DNA from: Clostridia bacterium
GTDB lineage: Bacteria; Bacillota; Clostridia; TANB77; CAG-508
DNA length: 37,592 nucleotides
Direction of reading: 5' to 3'
Assembly: GCA_017937285.1 (NCBI GenBank)
Contig: JAGBDU010000006.1
Coordinates: 1-37,592, forward strand
Position numbers and translations under genes: made by a program. Each line of letters begins with the position of its first letter. The stretch's first letter is position 1. The notes beneath the pieces were generated by a model. That model made no database searches and was not told where the DNA came from. It saw only the letters and a program-made list of their open reading frames with translations. Below are positions 8,700 through 16,748 of this stretch, piece by piece.

Positions 8700-9254
8700 T
8701 TAGATATCAAAAAAATATGTTGCTTCTAAATCTGCTTCATGCATCATTAATGCAAGTGGATATTTTTTATATGCTGCTACTATTGTGTTATATAGCTCTT
8801 TTGGCTCTGTATATCCCATATGCCAACGAATGCTATATTTTTCTTCTGGAGTTAATTTTATATATTCAGAAATCATCATTACAGATTTTTCACCATGGCC
8901 ATATGGTATAGTATCATCTACTGTATAATATGGAACTTTTTCCCATTCTCCTAAACTGTTTTTGGCATTTCTATAATCTACTTTATAAAAGTTTAACTTA
9001 CATATATCATGTAATAAACTTACTATTTTTACAGTATCATCTGGAATTTCTAAATTAAGAACATTATTTTTTACTTTATGATCTAATATCTCGTAAACTT
9101 TCAAACTATGCTCTACTAGTCCACCTTCATAAGATCCATGAAATCTTGTACTAGCAGGTGCTTTGAAAAAATCTGTTTTTTCTAAAAATGATATTAACTC
9201 TTCTATTCCCTCTCTATTTGTACTTCTTAATAATTCTATAAATTTTTCTTTCAT
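8700..9254 (-). CDS. HD-domain metal-dependent hydrolase
   Basis: 184 aa. An HD superfamily phosphohydrolase: HGSYEGGLVEHSLKVYE supplies the first His, SLLHDICKL is the HD doublet (residues ~83-91), and downstream IPYGHGEKSVMM, IRWHMGY and MHEADLEA give further metal ligands. The substrate cannot be read from the sequence; relatives cleave nucleotides or RNA ends. The start is supported by AGGAGG 5 nt upstream. It lies directly downstream of argS on the same strand, separated by a REP palindrome. Confidence 0.88.
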   Translation of the reverse strand: MKEKFIELLRSTNREGIEELISFLEKTDFFKAPASTRFHGSYEGGLVEHSLKVYEILDHKVKNNVLNLEIPDDTVKIVSLLHDICKLNFYKVDYRNAKNSLGEWEKVPYYTVDDTIPYGHGEKSVMMISEYIKLTPEEKYSIRWHMGYTEPKELYNTIVAAYKKYPLALMMHEADLEATYFFDI

Positions 9255-9282
9255 TGTTTCCTCCTACTTTTTTCTTTCAAGA

Positions 9283-9347
9283 TGAACTTTGGGGACGTTC
9301 CTTAAAGTTCACTCTAAGTGAACTTTAAGGAACGTCCCCAAAGTTCA
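9283..9347. repeat. Perfect 31-bp REP palindrome containing the argS stop codon
   Basis: Arms 9283-9313 and 9317-9347 are perfect inverted copies (TGAACTTTGGGGACGTTCC... each) with a 3-nt loop, typical of a paired REP (REPIN-like). The argS TGA is made of its last three bases. No T run follows, so it is more likely a 3'-end stabilising hairpin than a terminator. Confidence 0.9.
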
Positions 9348-11087
9348 CATTCTATCTGGTACATCTATTGCTAAAGTATCTAACAATAATTTATTAACTT
9401 TATATGTTAGATTTGTTATAAACAACCATGTTTGCTTTTTAGATTCATCTTGCTCTGTTAAAATTCTGTTTTCTGCATAAAATTTATTATATAAACTATC
9501 TAGCTCATATATATATTCAGTAATTTCACTTAAAGTTTTATTTCTAAAAGCTGTATCTATTCGTATTGGCATTTCTAATATTTTAGTTATTAGCTCTTTT
9601 TCTGTTTGAGAATATATATCATACATTTTATAATCTGACATATTTGATTTTGCAAGTAGTGATTTCATACGTACTACAGAATATAAAATATATGGACCTG
9701 TTTTTCCTTCTAAACTACAGAATTTAGAAATATCAAATATGTAATCTTTTTCTACATTTGGTAATAAATCTGCATATTTTAGTGCCGCAACTGCAACTTT
9801 GTCTGATATATCTTTTTTCTCTGATTCTTCCATATTTGAATCTTGTACATATTTTGATGTTTCTTCTTTTATTTCGTTTAATAGTGATTCTAATTTCATT
9901 ACACCACCATCTCTTGTTTTAAATGGCTTTCCATCTTTTCCATTCATTGTTCCAACTCCAATAAATTCAAACTTCATGTTTTCATCTACTAGATTTGATT
10001 TGTAAGATGTTCTAAATACTTGTTCAAAATACATACCTTGTCTACTATCTACTATATACCAAATTTCATCTGGATTAAATCTTTGTTTTCTTGATAGAAT
10101 TGTTGCAAGCTCCCTTGTTGCATATAATGTTGTTCCATCTGTTTTTATTACAACAAGTGGTGGAATTTCTGCTTTATCAGTATCTAATTTTACATCACAT
10201 ACTAAAGCTCCTTGACTTTCTTCTAGGCAATTTGCATTTTTTAATATTTCTAACATTTCGTCTATATATGGATAAGAATCTGTTTCACCTTCCCATAAAT
10301 CGAACTTAGCATTTATTTGGGTGTACATATTTTTTATATTTTTAATTGAAATTTCTTTTATAATATTCCATAGAGCTACATATGATTTTTTACCTTTATC
10401 TACCTCAGCTGTTATTTTACGTACTTCTTCCATTATTTCGTCATTTTCTTTTGCTTTTGTACTTGCAAGTGGATATATTCTTTCTAAGTCTGCATTTGTT
10501 ATTGGAATTTCTGTTGGATATTCTCCTTCATAATTTTCATCAAAAAATACCCATTCTGGATGTTCTTCTCTTAACTGATATATTACCATTCCTGATTGTC
10601 TACCTATATCTCCTAAATGAACATCAGAAATAACTTCATTGCCAACAAGGTTTGCTAACCTTTTTAAAGCTTCTCCTATATTGGCAGTTCTTAAATGTCC
10701 TACATGAAGTGCTTTTGCAACATTTGCCCCACCATAGTCTAAAAATATTTTTTTCTTAGGATATTTTTTTACATTTTCAGAAACATCTTTAAATATTTCT
10801 GTTAAGTATTCTGTTAAATATTTTTTACTGTATGATATATTGATAAAACCTGGTCCTGCAATATTTATATTTTCAAAAATTTCGTATTTATTTAATTCAT
10901 CAACAATTTTTTGTGCTACTTCTCTTGGATTTGTTTTGTATTTTTTTGCCAATCCCATTGCACCATTATATTGAAATTGACCAAATTCTGGTCTACTAGA
11001 TACACTAAGAACAACATTTTCTTCTTCATAATTATTTTCTGATAAAACGTCTTTAATTATTTTTTCTGTTTTTGTTATAATATCCAT
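9345..11087 (-). CDS. argS: Arginyl-tRNA synthetase
   Basis: 580 aa class I synthetase charging tRNA-Arg. An N-terminal Add-1 domain covers residues ~1-110. The HIGH motif is in the signature GANVAKALHVGHLRTANIGEAL. The catalytic core contains ELATILSRKQRFNPDEIWYIVDSRQ. A C-terminal DALR anticodon-binding domain runs from ~450 and ends LLLDTLAIDVPDRM. I start at the ATG at 11087 because the upstream ATG at 11102 overlaps the GGGAGG SD. It is controlled by a T-box leader with an AGA specifier. Confidence 0.97.
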   Translation of the reverse strand: MDIITKTEKIIKDVLSENNYEEENVVLSVSSRPEFGQFQYNGAMGLAKKYKTNPREVAQKIVDELNKYEIFENINIAGPGFINISYSKKYLTEYLTEIFKDVSENVKKYPKKKIFLDYGGANVAKALHVGHLRTANIGEALKRLANLVGNEVISDVHLGDIGRQSGMVIYQLREEHPEWVFFDENYEGEYPTEIPITNADLERIYPLASTKAKENDEIMEEVRKITAEVDKGKKSYVALWNIIKEISIKNIKNMYTQINAKFDLWEGETDSYPYIDEMLEILKNANCLEESQGALVCDVKLDTDKAEIPPLVVIKTDGTTLYATRELATILSRKQRFNPDEIWYIVDSRQGMYFEQVFRTSYKSNLVDENMKFEFIGVGTMNGKDGKPFKTRDGGVMKLESLLNEIKEETSKYVQDSNMEESEKKDISDKVAVAALKYADLLPNVEKDYIFDISKFCSLEGKTGPYILYSVVRMKSLLAKSNMSDYKMYDIYSQTEKELITKILEMPIRIDTAFRNKTLSEITEYIYELDSLYNKFYAENRILTEQDESKKQTWLFITNLTYKVNKLLLDTLAIDVPDRM

Positions 11088-11181
11088 ACTTTTTCCTCCC
11101 ATCTTAGAGCAAAGTGTTTATTACTATGCTTTGCTTTATTATTACAAATATTTGCTTAGTAATAGAGCTTTTCTGTTATAC

Positions 11182-11425
11182 AAAAAACACCTCTGGATAA
11201 ATCCAGAGGCGCTTGTATAACGCGGTACCACTCTAATTGACTATATTTTAATAGTCCACTCAAATTCTGTAACGTAGAAATACGAATTACAATACTATTA
11301 TTTCCTGTAATTACTCTCAAGCTCTAATAATTACAATATTACTGCTAGACTTCCACTCTGTTCTAGCTCGCTGTAGTAATTTTTTTGTAATTATCTTCTT
11401 GGTCATCGATTTTTTTATTTTGATA
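11182..11425 (-). promoter_or_regulatory. T-box riboswitch of argS (AGA specifier)
   Basis: Minus strand. The T-box AGAGTGGTACCGCG (11234-11221) is followed by the terminator CCTCTGGAT/ATCCAGAGG (11209-11190) and a T run. In stem I, CAAG/CTTG and AATTACA/TGTAATT flank an internal loop whose 3' side is ATTAGAG. The specifier is therefore AGA (11325-11323), an arginine codon followed by a purine. The distal AGCGAGCTAG..GTGGAAG..CTAG hairpin is also present. Uncharged tRNA-Arg should prevent termination. Confidence 0.93.
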
Positions 11426-11431
11426 TTTTGT

Positions 11432-11460
11432 ATTATATTGTATTTATGATGTTTTGTCAA
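11432..11460 (-). promoter_or_regulatory. Consensus promoter of the argS T-box transcript
   Basis: Minus strand: TTGACA (11460-11455), 17-nt spacer, TATAAT (11437-11432), a perfect sigma-A consensus. Confidence 0.9.
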
Positions 11461-11477
11461 ATTTATTTTATGGAAAT

Positions 11478-11524
11478 TTGCATTTAGTTGCAAAATTGCA
11501 TTTAACTTTTCATAATTGCATTTA
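11478..11524. repeat. Triple TTGCATTTA repeat, copy 1
   Basis: TTGCATTTA starts at 11478, 11496 and 11516 (steps of 18 and 20). The same triplet with the same spacing and similar intervening bases is at 16614-16660. It lies between the back-to-back promoters of argS and the 88-aa gene. Confidence 0.7.
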
Positions 11525-11557
11525 TAATGTAAATTGTCCGGAAATTTGCAGAGGGAT

Positions 11558-11586
11558 TTGCATTTTATGTTAATTTGTGCTATAAT
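11558..11586 (+). promoter_or_regulatory. Promoter of the 88-aa orphan gene
   Basis: TTGCAT (11558-11563), 17-nt spacer, TATAAT (11581-11586). Confidence 0.8.
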
Positions 11587-11649
11587 AATTATTACAATAC
11601 TATTGTTATTCCTCTTAGAATAGAGGTCAACAAAAAAGGAGAAATTAAT

Positions 11650-11916
11650 ATGAGCACAAAAACAGCGAGCATTTCATTTGTCACCGAATCAGGTCACCAC
11701 TATTCGTTTGATACGAATGTATGTGGAGAAACAATCTGGAGTTGCTTTAATTGTGAATTGCCAACACAGATTGGCAAAGTTCTTCACTTTTTTGGAACAC
11801 CAGAAATAGGCAAACCACTTCGTTTTGCCTATGAAAAAGCGGAACTCTTCGATAACGAAATAAGTGGTGATATATTCGTTGTCGAAACCAGCAACGTGAA
11901 AGCAATTCTTGTATAA
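11650..11916 (+). CDS. Orphan 88-aa protein of unusual composition
   Basis: 88 aa, MSTKTASISFVTESGHHYSF to FVVETSNVKAILV. I do not recognise a family. It has no signal peptide or membrane segment. The pattern suggests a small mixed alpha/beta cytoplasmic protein; two cysteines sit close together (WSCFNCELP). The frame continues 25 codons further upstream, but AAAGGAG 8 nt before this ATG decides the start. Codon and base use (GTCACCGAATCAGGTCACCAC) are richer in GC than the surrounding chromosome, as in the alpha-CTD-like gene at 6706-7152, so both may be acquired. It has its own promoter and terminator. Confidence 0.75.
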   Translation: MSTKTASISFVTESGHHYSFDTNVCGETIWSCFNCELPTQIGKVLHFFGTPEIGKPLRFAYEKAELFDNEISGDIFVVETSNVKAILV

Positions 11917-11936
11917 CTTTGCTTTTCACTAGCTCA

Positions 11937-11972
11937 AATAGAATGCCATATTATGGCATTCTATTCTATTTT
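11937..11972. terminator. Terminator shared by convergent genes
   Basis: AATAGAATGCCATA (11937-11950) and TATGGCATTCTATT (11952-11965) form a perfect dyad followed on the plus strand by a T run. It serves the 88-aa gene. The stop codon of the opposing rdgB-like gene lies just beyond the stem. Confidence 0.85.
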
Positions 11973-12550
11973 TTATTAATTTTATTATTCTCATACCAAT
12001 CTGCAAAAACTTTAAATGCAGATGTCGATCCATCTTTTTTTACTCTTAATTCTCTTTCTTCATCACTCATCTGTGCCATAGTTTTATCAAAATTTTGTGG
12101 CTTAAAAATATACCATAAATCAGACCAACTTTTTGCTCTATCTTGTCCTAATATTTCTTTTGAAAGTTCGCCTTTAGTTTCTCCATAAAAATATCTTATT
12201 TCTTTTCCATCATAATAAGCTAAACACTCTTTAAAAGAACATTTTCTATTTTCTTTTTCTTTCATTAAATTTAAAATTCCTTCTATTCCTATTGTTTCTA
12301 ATGAAAAATTAACAAAAGTTTTTGGAAAACCATTCAATGCTTCTATAAAAAATCCAGAGTCCATTGCTATACATGGCTTTTCAACTAATTTATATGCTTG
12401 CTCTACTTTTGATTTTGCAATTTCTTGTAGACTATCTGAGCGAGGTTCATCTACCTCATAGTCAAATACTTTAAAATTGATGTTTTTACAATCCCTATTT
12501 GCGGATGCAACTTTTCCTTTATTGTGTGTTACAAAAATTATTTCTTCCAT
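11966..12550 (-). CDS. HAM1/RdgB-like non-canonical purine NTP pyrophosphatase
   Basis: 194 aa. Family members hydrolyse dITP, XTP and similar damaged nucleotides to the monophosphate, keeping them out of DNA and RNA. Visible motifs are the N-terminal IIFVTHNKGKVASA (nucleotide-binding S/T-x-N-x-x-K), CIAMDSGFFIEALNGFPKTF (the catalytic D-S-G and G-F-P) and a C-terminal DGSTSAFKVFADWY. The length matches the family. It is the shorter, diverged type often annotated only as 'non-canonical purine NTP pyrophosphatase', so I leave the symbol open. The start has AGGAGG 8 nt upstream. The stop TAG lies at the foot of the shared terminator. Confidence 0.87.
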   Translation of the reverse strand: MEEIIFVTHNKGKVASANRDCKNINFKVFDYEVDEPRSDSLQEIAKSKVEQAYKLVEKPCIAMDSGFFIEALNGFPKTFVNFSLETIGIEGILNLMKEKENRKCSFKECLAYYDGKEIRYFYGETKGELSKEILGQDRAKSWSDLWYIFKPQNFDKTMAQMSDEERELRVKKDGSTSAFKVFADWYENNKINKK

Positions 12551-12639
12551 TGCCGATACCTCCTGATTTTTTTGAAAATGGATATTTTTTTATTTAATCT
12601 TTGTATTTTATAATTTCGTTTTTTGCTACATTAATATTT

Positions 12640-13320
12640 TCACTGTTCTACTGTTAATTCTTCCCACTCTGTGTCATTATAATATATTTTATATTTCAAA
12701 TCAAACTTATTTGCAAATGATTTTATTGCATTTACTACTTTTTTCATAAAATAATATTCTTCTAATTCTTTTTTATCAATTTTTTTATCGCAAACAAATT
12801 TTACTTTAATTTTGGTTTTATCAATGTTTATCAATACATCTTGAATATACTTCATTTGTCTCATACCTTCTATTTTTAACCCATTTTTTGTAATCCTTGT
12901 ATATTGTATATCTAATTTATCTGCTAAGATTAATACTTGTTGAATTATATTATTAGTATCAAATCCAGCGCTATGATTTTTTATTGCTTGTAATACTAAT
13001 TCTTCATTTTCTAAATTAATATTATTTACTTTTAAATATTTTTTTGCAAATTCATAACTTCTTTCTGCATGATTATGTTTTCCTTCTAAGGCTCCTGTAT
13101 CATGAAGAATAGCAGCTATTTTTGCATCTTCTATTAATTTATCATCTTCATAATTTAAATCCCTTAAAATTCGCTATGTCATTTTAGTTACATTTTGTAC
13201 ATGAGTAAAATTATGGTGCGCCCATGCATTTTCATTTTTATTTTCTGCTTCATCAATTTTATTGTATAATTCCTTTATTGAATTATCATTATATATTTTG
13301 TCAAAGAATGTATATTTTCT
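12640..13320 (-). pseudogene. HD-domain phosphohydrolase broken by an amber codon
   Basis: One continuous minus-strand frame runs from about 13320 to the TAA at 12640, except for a single TAG at 13176-13174 (ACA TAG CGA). Upstream part: KIDEAENKNENAWAHHNFTH, VQNVTKMT. Downstream part: RILRDLNYEDDKLIEDAKIA, AILHDTGALEGKHNHAERSY, VLQAIKNHSAGFD, ILADKLDIQYTRI. The HD motif (ILHDTG) and other metal His residues are intact. The only in-frame ATG after the stop gives a useless 74-aa C-terminal piece (12864). No clear start codon is visible at the 5' end, which overlaps the NUDIX gene, so the N-terminus may also be damaged. It is a recent nonsense mutation or a base-call error. Confidence 0.8.
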
Positions 13321-13796
13321 ATATCATTGTTTATTGTATGTATAGGAAATGTTCTCTTTTTTAAAATTATTTTTATCTCTGCTGGTCTTATTGGACTATT
13401 ATCTATTTCATCTAAGTTAATCCATTCATATTGTATATTTTTTTCTTTGTTCCCTTCTATATTTTTTATTGTAGTTTCTATTTTTTTATCATCATCATCT
13501 ATAAATTCAACTTGATGAATAAATATAATCTCATGGTATTTCTTTCCTTTTAATTCAAAGAAATTTTCTATTGTTGAAATGTATCCAATTATTTCTATAT
13601 CTTTTCCTAGCTCTTCTTTAAATTCTCGTACTACTGTGTCTGAAGAAGGTTCTCCTAGTTTGACCCTTCCTCCTACTAATGCATAATATGTATCTTTTGT
13701 ATTGTGGTGTACTAGTACCTTATTATTGTGAATTACAATTCCTGCTGCTCTGCAATTTAGTCTCCATTCGTCAATATCTATTGTTATATCTTTCAT
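13275..13796 (-). CDS. NUDIX hydrolase
   Basis: 173 aa. The NUDIX box is complete: GRVKLGEPSSDTVVREFKEE followed by LG fits G-x5-E-x7-R-E-U-x-E-E-x-G. The family hydrolyses nucleoside diphosphates linked to another group; the substrate cannot be told here. An N-terminal strand region (RAAGIVIHNNKVLVHHN) is typical, and the C-terminal half carries an ADP-ribose/NTP-type EWINLDEI element. The start has AAGGAGG 8 nt upstream. Its 3' end overlaps the 5' end of the broken HD gene, so the two probably formed a co-transcribed pair. Confidence 0.9.
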   Translation of the reverse strand: MKDITIDIDEWRLNCRAAGIVIHNNKVLVHHNTKDTYYALVGGRVKLGEPSSDTVVREFKEELGKDIEIIGYISTIENFFELKGKKYHEIIFIHQVEFIDDDDKKIETTIKNIEGNKEKNIQYEWINLDEIDNSPIRPAEIKIILKKRTFPIHTINNDIENIHSLTKYIMIIQ

Positions 13797-13933
13797 TAAT
13801 CAATTCCTCCTTTTTTACTGAAATATCAATGCCATTAGTTAAGTACTTATTTGCTTTTGTAGAGTAGGATATCTTAACTTAATTACATTACCATCCCCTA
13901 AGTTTTTTCTAGATTGAATCTTATTTCTTATGT

Positions 13934-16120
13934 TTACGTTAATAATTCACTTATTTTTCCTGTATAAAATATATCAAGTTTACTCATTGCCCTTGTTATC
14001 GTTACATATAATAATTTTATATCAAGGCTACTATTTGTATACTGCTTATCACTTGCATTTGCAATCATTACACAATCAAATTCTAATCCTTTAGCAAGAT
14101 ATGATGGAACTATTGAAATTCCTGAATTATATTCCGAATCTTTACCTTTTATTAGTTTTATGTCGGTTCTTATTTTTGATAATCTTTTTTCTATACTTTC
14201 ACATTCATTCATATCTTTACCTATAATAGCAATTGATTTATATCCGCTTCTTATATATTCTTCTATTTTTTCATTTATATTATTAATAAGTTCATCTATA
14301 TTTTTATTTTCTCTTATTGTTATAGAATTTTTTCTGTCTATTACAGGATCTCCTAAAACTATATATTCCTTTTCATATTCTGGCAATTGATTTATAACAT
14401 GATTTGCAACATCCATTATTTCTTTAGTAGTTCTATATGTTTTATTTAAAGTAGTATAAATTGTTTTAACATCTTTAAACTCAACATCTATAAATCTTTT
14501 CCAGTTTTCTATTCCTCTGTAATAATGAACTCCTTGTGCTATATCTCCTAATATTGTCATTGAATTACTGTTCAAAATTGTTTTTAAAACATCAAATTGG
14601 AATTCTCCATAATCTTGTGCTTCATCTATTACTACATGTTTTATTTTGCATTTTTCTTTTATACCAAATATCTTAAATTGAATATACATTATTGGTGCTA
14701 AGTCTTCGAAAGAAACTTCATTTTTTTGTAAATTTTGAATTGTATTTTGTTTTAAATATGTCATTACTTCATTTGAATTTTGTAAATAATTATCTATAAA
14801 TTCTTTATAATATTGAACACAATCTTTTTTAGGAATTTGACTTAAATATTTTTTTACTAATTTTTTATGATCTTTTTCTAATATTTTTATTGTTTTGTCA
14901 TACTCATCAAAAACTTTTATTCTGTCTTCTCGACTTAGATTTTCTATTTTTTTGCTTCTTTCTTTTTTTATGTTTTCTACTATTTCTGGAGTTTTTCTTT
15001 TAAGCTCTGATATTAAACTTTTTTCAATTTCGTTTATTCTTGTATTAAGGTTATACATTTTATATGTATGCTTAAATAAATAATCAATATTTTGATATTT
15101 CATTATTGTATATTCATTAAAGCAAAAATCATTTTTAGGAATGTAATTATTTTCTACCTCAAACAAGTATTCATCAATTATTCTTTTAAAATTTATTGAT
15201 GACTTATATTTTGCTTCTTTTATCATTATGTCTATTTTACCTTTATTTATCTCATCAAACTCTTTGTTTACTATTATAACTAATTTTTCGTTATTATCTG
15301 ATATTTTTAATCTTTTTCCTATTACATCATATGCAAAATCCTCAAAAGTACATTGTTTTACATCATTTACTCCTAGGTCCGGAAGTATATTAGATATGTA
15401 ATTTAAAAAGAATCTTGTTGGAGCTATTATCATAAATTCTTCTGGTTTAAATTCTTTTTCATAGTTATAAATTAAATATGCTATTCTATGAAGAGCTATT
15501 GTTGTTTTTCCACTTCCTGCTACTCCTTGAACTATAAGTGGAGAATTTATATCTGCTCTTATTATTTTATTTTGCTCATCTTGGATTGTTGCAACAATAT
15601 TTTTTAGTCTATCATCAGCTTTTTCTTCCAAAGCATTTTGCAATAACTCGTCATTACCTGTAACATTTATATTAATATATTTTTTTAACTCTTGATTTTC
15701 TATAATGTATTGCCTTTTTAAAAATATTTCACCTTCTATTTGCTCTCCTAAACAATCGTATGATGCTTTACCAATTTTTCCTTCATAATATAAATTAGAA
15801 ATTGGTGCTCTCCAGTCAACGATTATTGGATACGCTGTTTTACTATCTAAAATTGATATTTTTCCTATATAAAACTTTTCTAACTCTTTTGAATTTTCTT
15901 TAAAATCCATTCTTGCGAAATATGGTTTATCTTTTATTTTTTTTATATCTGATAATTTTTTTATTTGAGATTGTAACACTTGTGCTTTTGCAAGGTTTTC
16001 TAAATCATAATTCATATCAGAGCTACTTAAAGTATTTTCTAGTTCATCTTCCTCTTCAGTAATTTTTTGAATAACGTCTTTTAGCTTTTGCTTTTCTTCT
16101 AAAAAAGTATCTTCTTCCAT
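13934..16120 (-). CDS. helD: HelD-like superfamily 1 helicase
   Basis: 728 aa, UvrD/Rep-like SF1 ATPase of the HelD group, which in Bacillus binds RNA polymerase and recycles stalled complexes. Residues 1-70 form the charged coiled-coil arm (EEKQKLKDVIQKITEEEDEL) that enters the polymerase channel. The HelD-specific PYFARMDF and YPIIVDWRAPISNLYYEG follow. Walker A is QGVAGSGKTTIALHR (~203), Walker B is HVVIDEAQDYGEFQ, then LGDIAQGVHYYRG, and motifs V-VI near GLEFDCVMIA and LLYVTITRAMSKL. The length is close to B. subtilis HelD. The start SD GGGAGG is 14 nt upstream, rather far, so a slightly different start is possible. Confidence 0.92.
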   Translation of the reverse strand: MEEDTFLEEKQKLKDVIQKITEEEDELENTLSSSDMNYDLENLAKAQVLQSQIKKLSDIKKIKDKPYFARMDFKENSKELEKFYIGKISILDSKTAYPIIVDWRAPISNLYYEGKIGKASYDCLGEQIEGEIFLKRQYIIENQELKKYININVTGNDELLQNALEEKADDRLKNIVATIQDEQNKIIRADINSPLIVQGVAGSGKTTIALHRIAYLIYNYEKEFKPEEFMIIAPTRFFLNYISNILPDLGVNDVKQCTFEDFAYDVIGKRLKISDNNEKLVIIVNKEFDEINKGKIDIMIKEAKYKSSINFKRIIDEYLFEVENNYIPKNDFCFNEYTIMKYQNIDYLFKHTYKMYNLNTRINEIEKSLISELKRKTPEIVENIKKERSKKIENLSREDRIKVFDEYDKTIKILEKDHKKLVKKYLSQIPKKDCVQYYKEFIDNYLQNSNEVMTYLKQNTIQNLQKNEVSFEDLAPIMYIQFKIFGIKEKCKIKHVVIDEAQDYGEFQFDVLKTILNSNSMTILGDIAQGVHYYRGIENWKRFIDVEFKDVKTIYTTLNKTYRTTKEIMDVANHVINQLPEYEKEYIVLGDPVIDRKNSITIRENKNIDELINNINEKIEEYIRSGYKSIAIIGKDMNECESIEKRLSKIRTDIKLIKGKDSEYNSGISIVPSYLAKGLEFDCVMIANASDKQYTNSSLDIKLLYVTITRAMSKLDIFYTGKISELLT

Positions 16121-16345
16121 GATAATTACTATTCCCTCCCAATATTTATTTTTTATAAAAATTTAGTCCCTCCTTTTTATTTTATTGACCAATCTCCATT
16201 AGTCTTATTGCTTTTTAGTTGCCTTTTAACTAAGATATGTATTGATAATTTGAATATTGAAATGATTTTCTAGCTTTTTTGATTTGCTTGTAATTTCATC
16301 ATATTGATTACTTATATTGTCAATTTTTTCTTTTTTTTGAGATGC

Positions 16346-16378
16346 AAAAATACCAAGTATTTGATTAATACTTGGTAT
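16346..16378 (-). terminator. Terminator of the 5S rRNA-like gene
   Basis: ATACCAAGTATT (16350-16361) and AATACTTGGTAT (16367-16378) form a perfect 12-bp stem with a 5-nt loop. On the minus strand it is followed by TTTTT. Confidence 0.9.
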
Positions 16379-16420
16379 CTATATGATTTGTTGTCGTTTA
16401 TATCTTATTATGAGGCCAAT

Positions 16421-16540
16421 CTAATTTTGCAATACTTAAAAATGATAAAATAAATCATATAAATACTGAAAAAGTAGAGTTTGACTACTGTGTTCGGAAT
16501 GGTTACAGGTATCCCTCTAAATTCACAATATTTATCTTAG
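16421..16540 (-). rRNA. rrf: 5S rRNA-like gene, highly AT-rich
   Basis: The minus strand contains the 5S signature ACCATTCCGAACACAGTAGT at the right distance (about 41 nt) from the 5' end, preceded by GAGGGATACCTGT and followed by CAAACTCTAC. Taking CTAA (16540-16537) and TTAG (16424-16421) as the paired ends gives 120 nt, the normal size. An ATGAT/ATCAT hairpin sits where helix IV belongs. Helix I is weak and extremely AT-rich. It has its own terminator and no 16S or 23S nearby. Either a diverged functional 5S or a decaying copy; the ends are approximate. Confidence 0.65.
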
Positions 16541-16613
16541 CATTGTAAATTTGATTTGTCAATCATAAAAAATTAATTAAGCTGAATTTTTGTATCAAAA
16601 TTTTAGCTTTAAA

Positions 16614-16660
16614 TTGCATTTAGTCCAACTCTTGCATTTACTTTTTCATAATTGCATTTA
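16614..16660. repeat. Triple TTGCATTTA repeat, copy 2
   Basis: TTGCATTTA starts at 16614, 16632 and 16652, with steps of 18 and 20 identical to 11478-11524. The linking bases CTTTTTCATAA are nearly shared (CTTTTCATAA in copy 1). Confidence 0.7.
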
Positions 16661-16691
16661 CAATTTCAATTCACCAAGTTATAAATGAATT

Positions 16692-16744
16692 AGAAACAGC
16701 TTAATTCATCATTAAGTGAATTTAAAGCTGTTTCTATTTTTTTT
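16692..16744 (+). terminator. Terminator-like hairpin with no gene before it
   Basis: AGAAACAGCTT (16692-16702) pairs with AAGCTGTTTCT (16725-16735), followed by A and eight T on the plus strand. No plus-strand gene precedes it. It could end an unseen small RNA, or be a remnant. Confidence 0.5.
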
Positions 16745-16748
16745 AATT

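Noticed and set aside
12640..12864. Independent 74-aa gene
   Set aside because: It is the C-terminal end of the amber-interrupted HD phosphohydrolase, continuous with it in frame.
13174..13176. TAG as recoded amino acid (amber recoding or pyrrolysine)
   Set aside because: TAG also ends the rdgB-like gene at a terminator, and no suppressor tRNA or Pyl gene is visible. A simple nonsense mutation is more likely.
16200..16375. Coding-like minus-strand frame (ILGIFASQKKEKIDNISNQY, then a coiled-coil-like tail) running through the 5S terminator
   Set aside because: No start codon or SD, an in-frame stop precedes it, and it overlaps a clear terminator. At best it is a decayed gene end.
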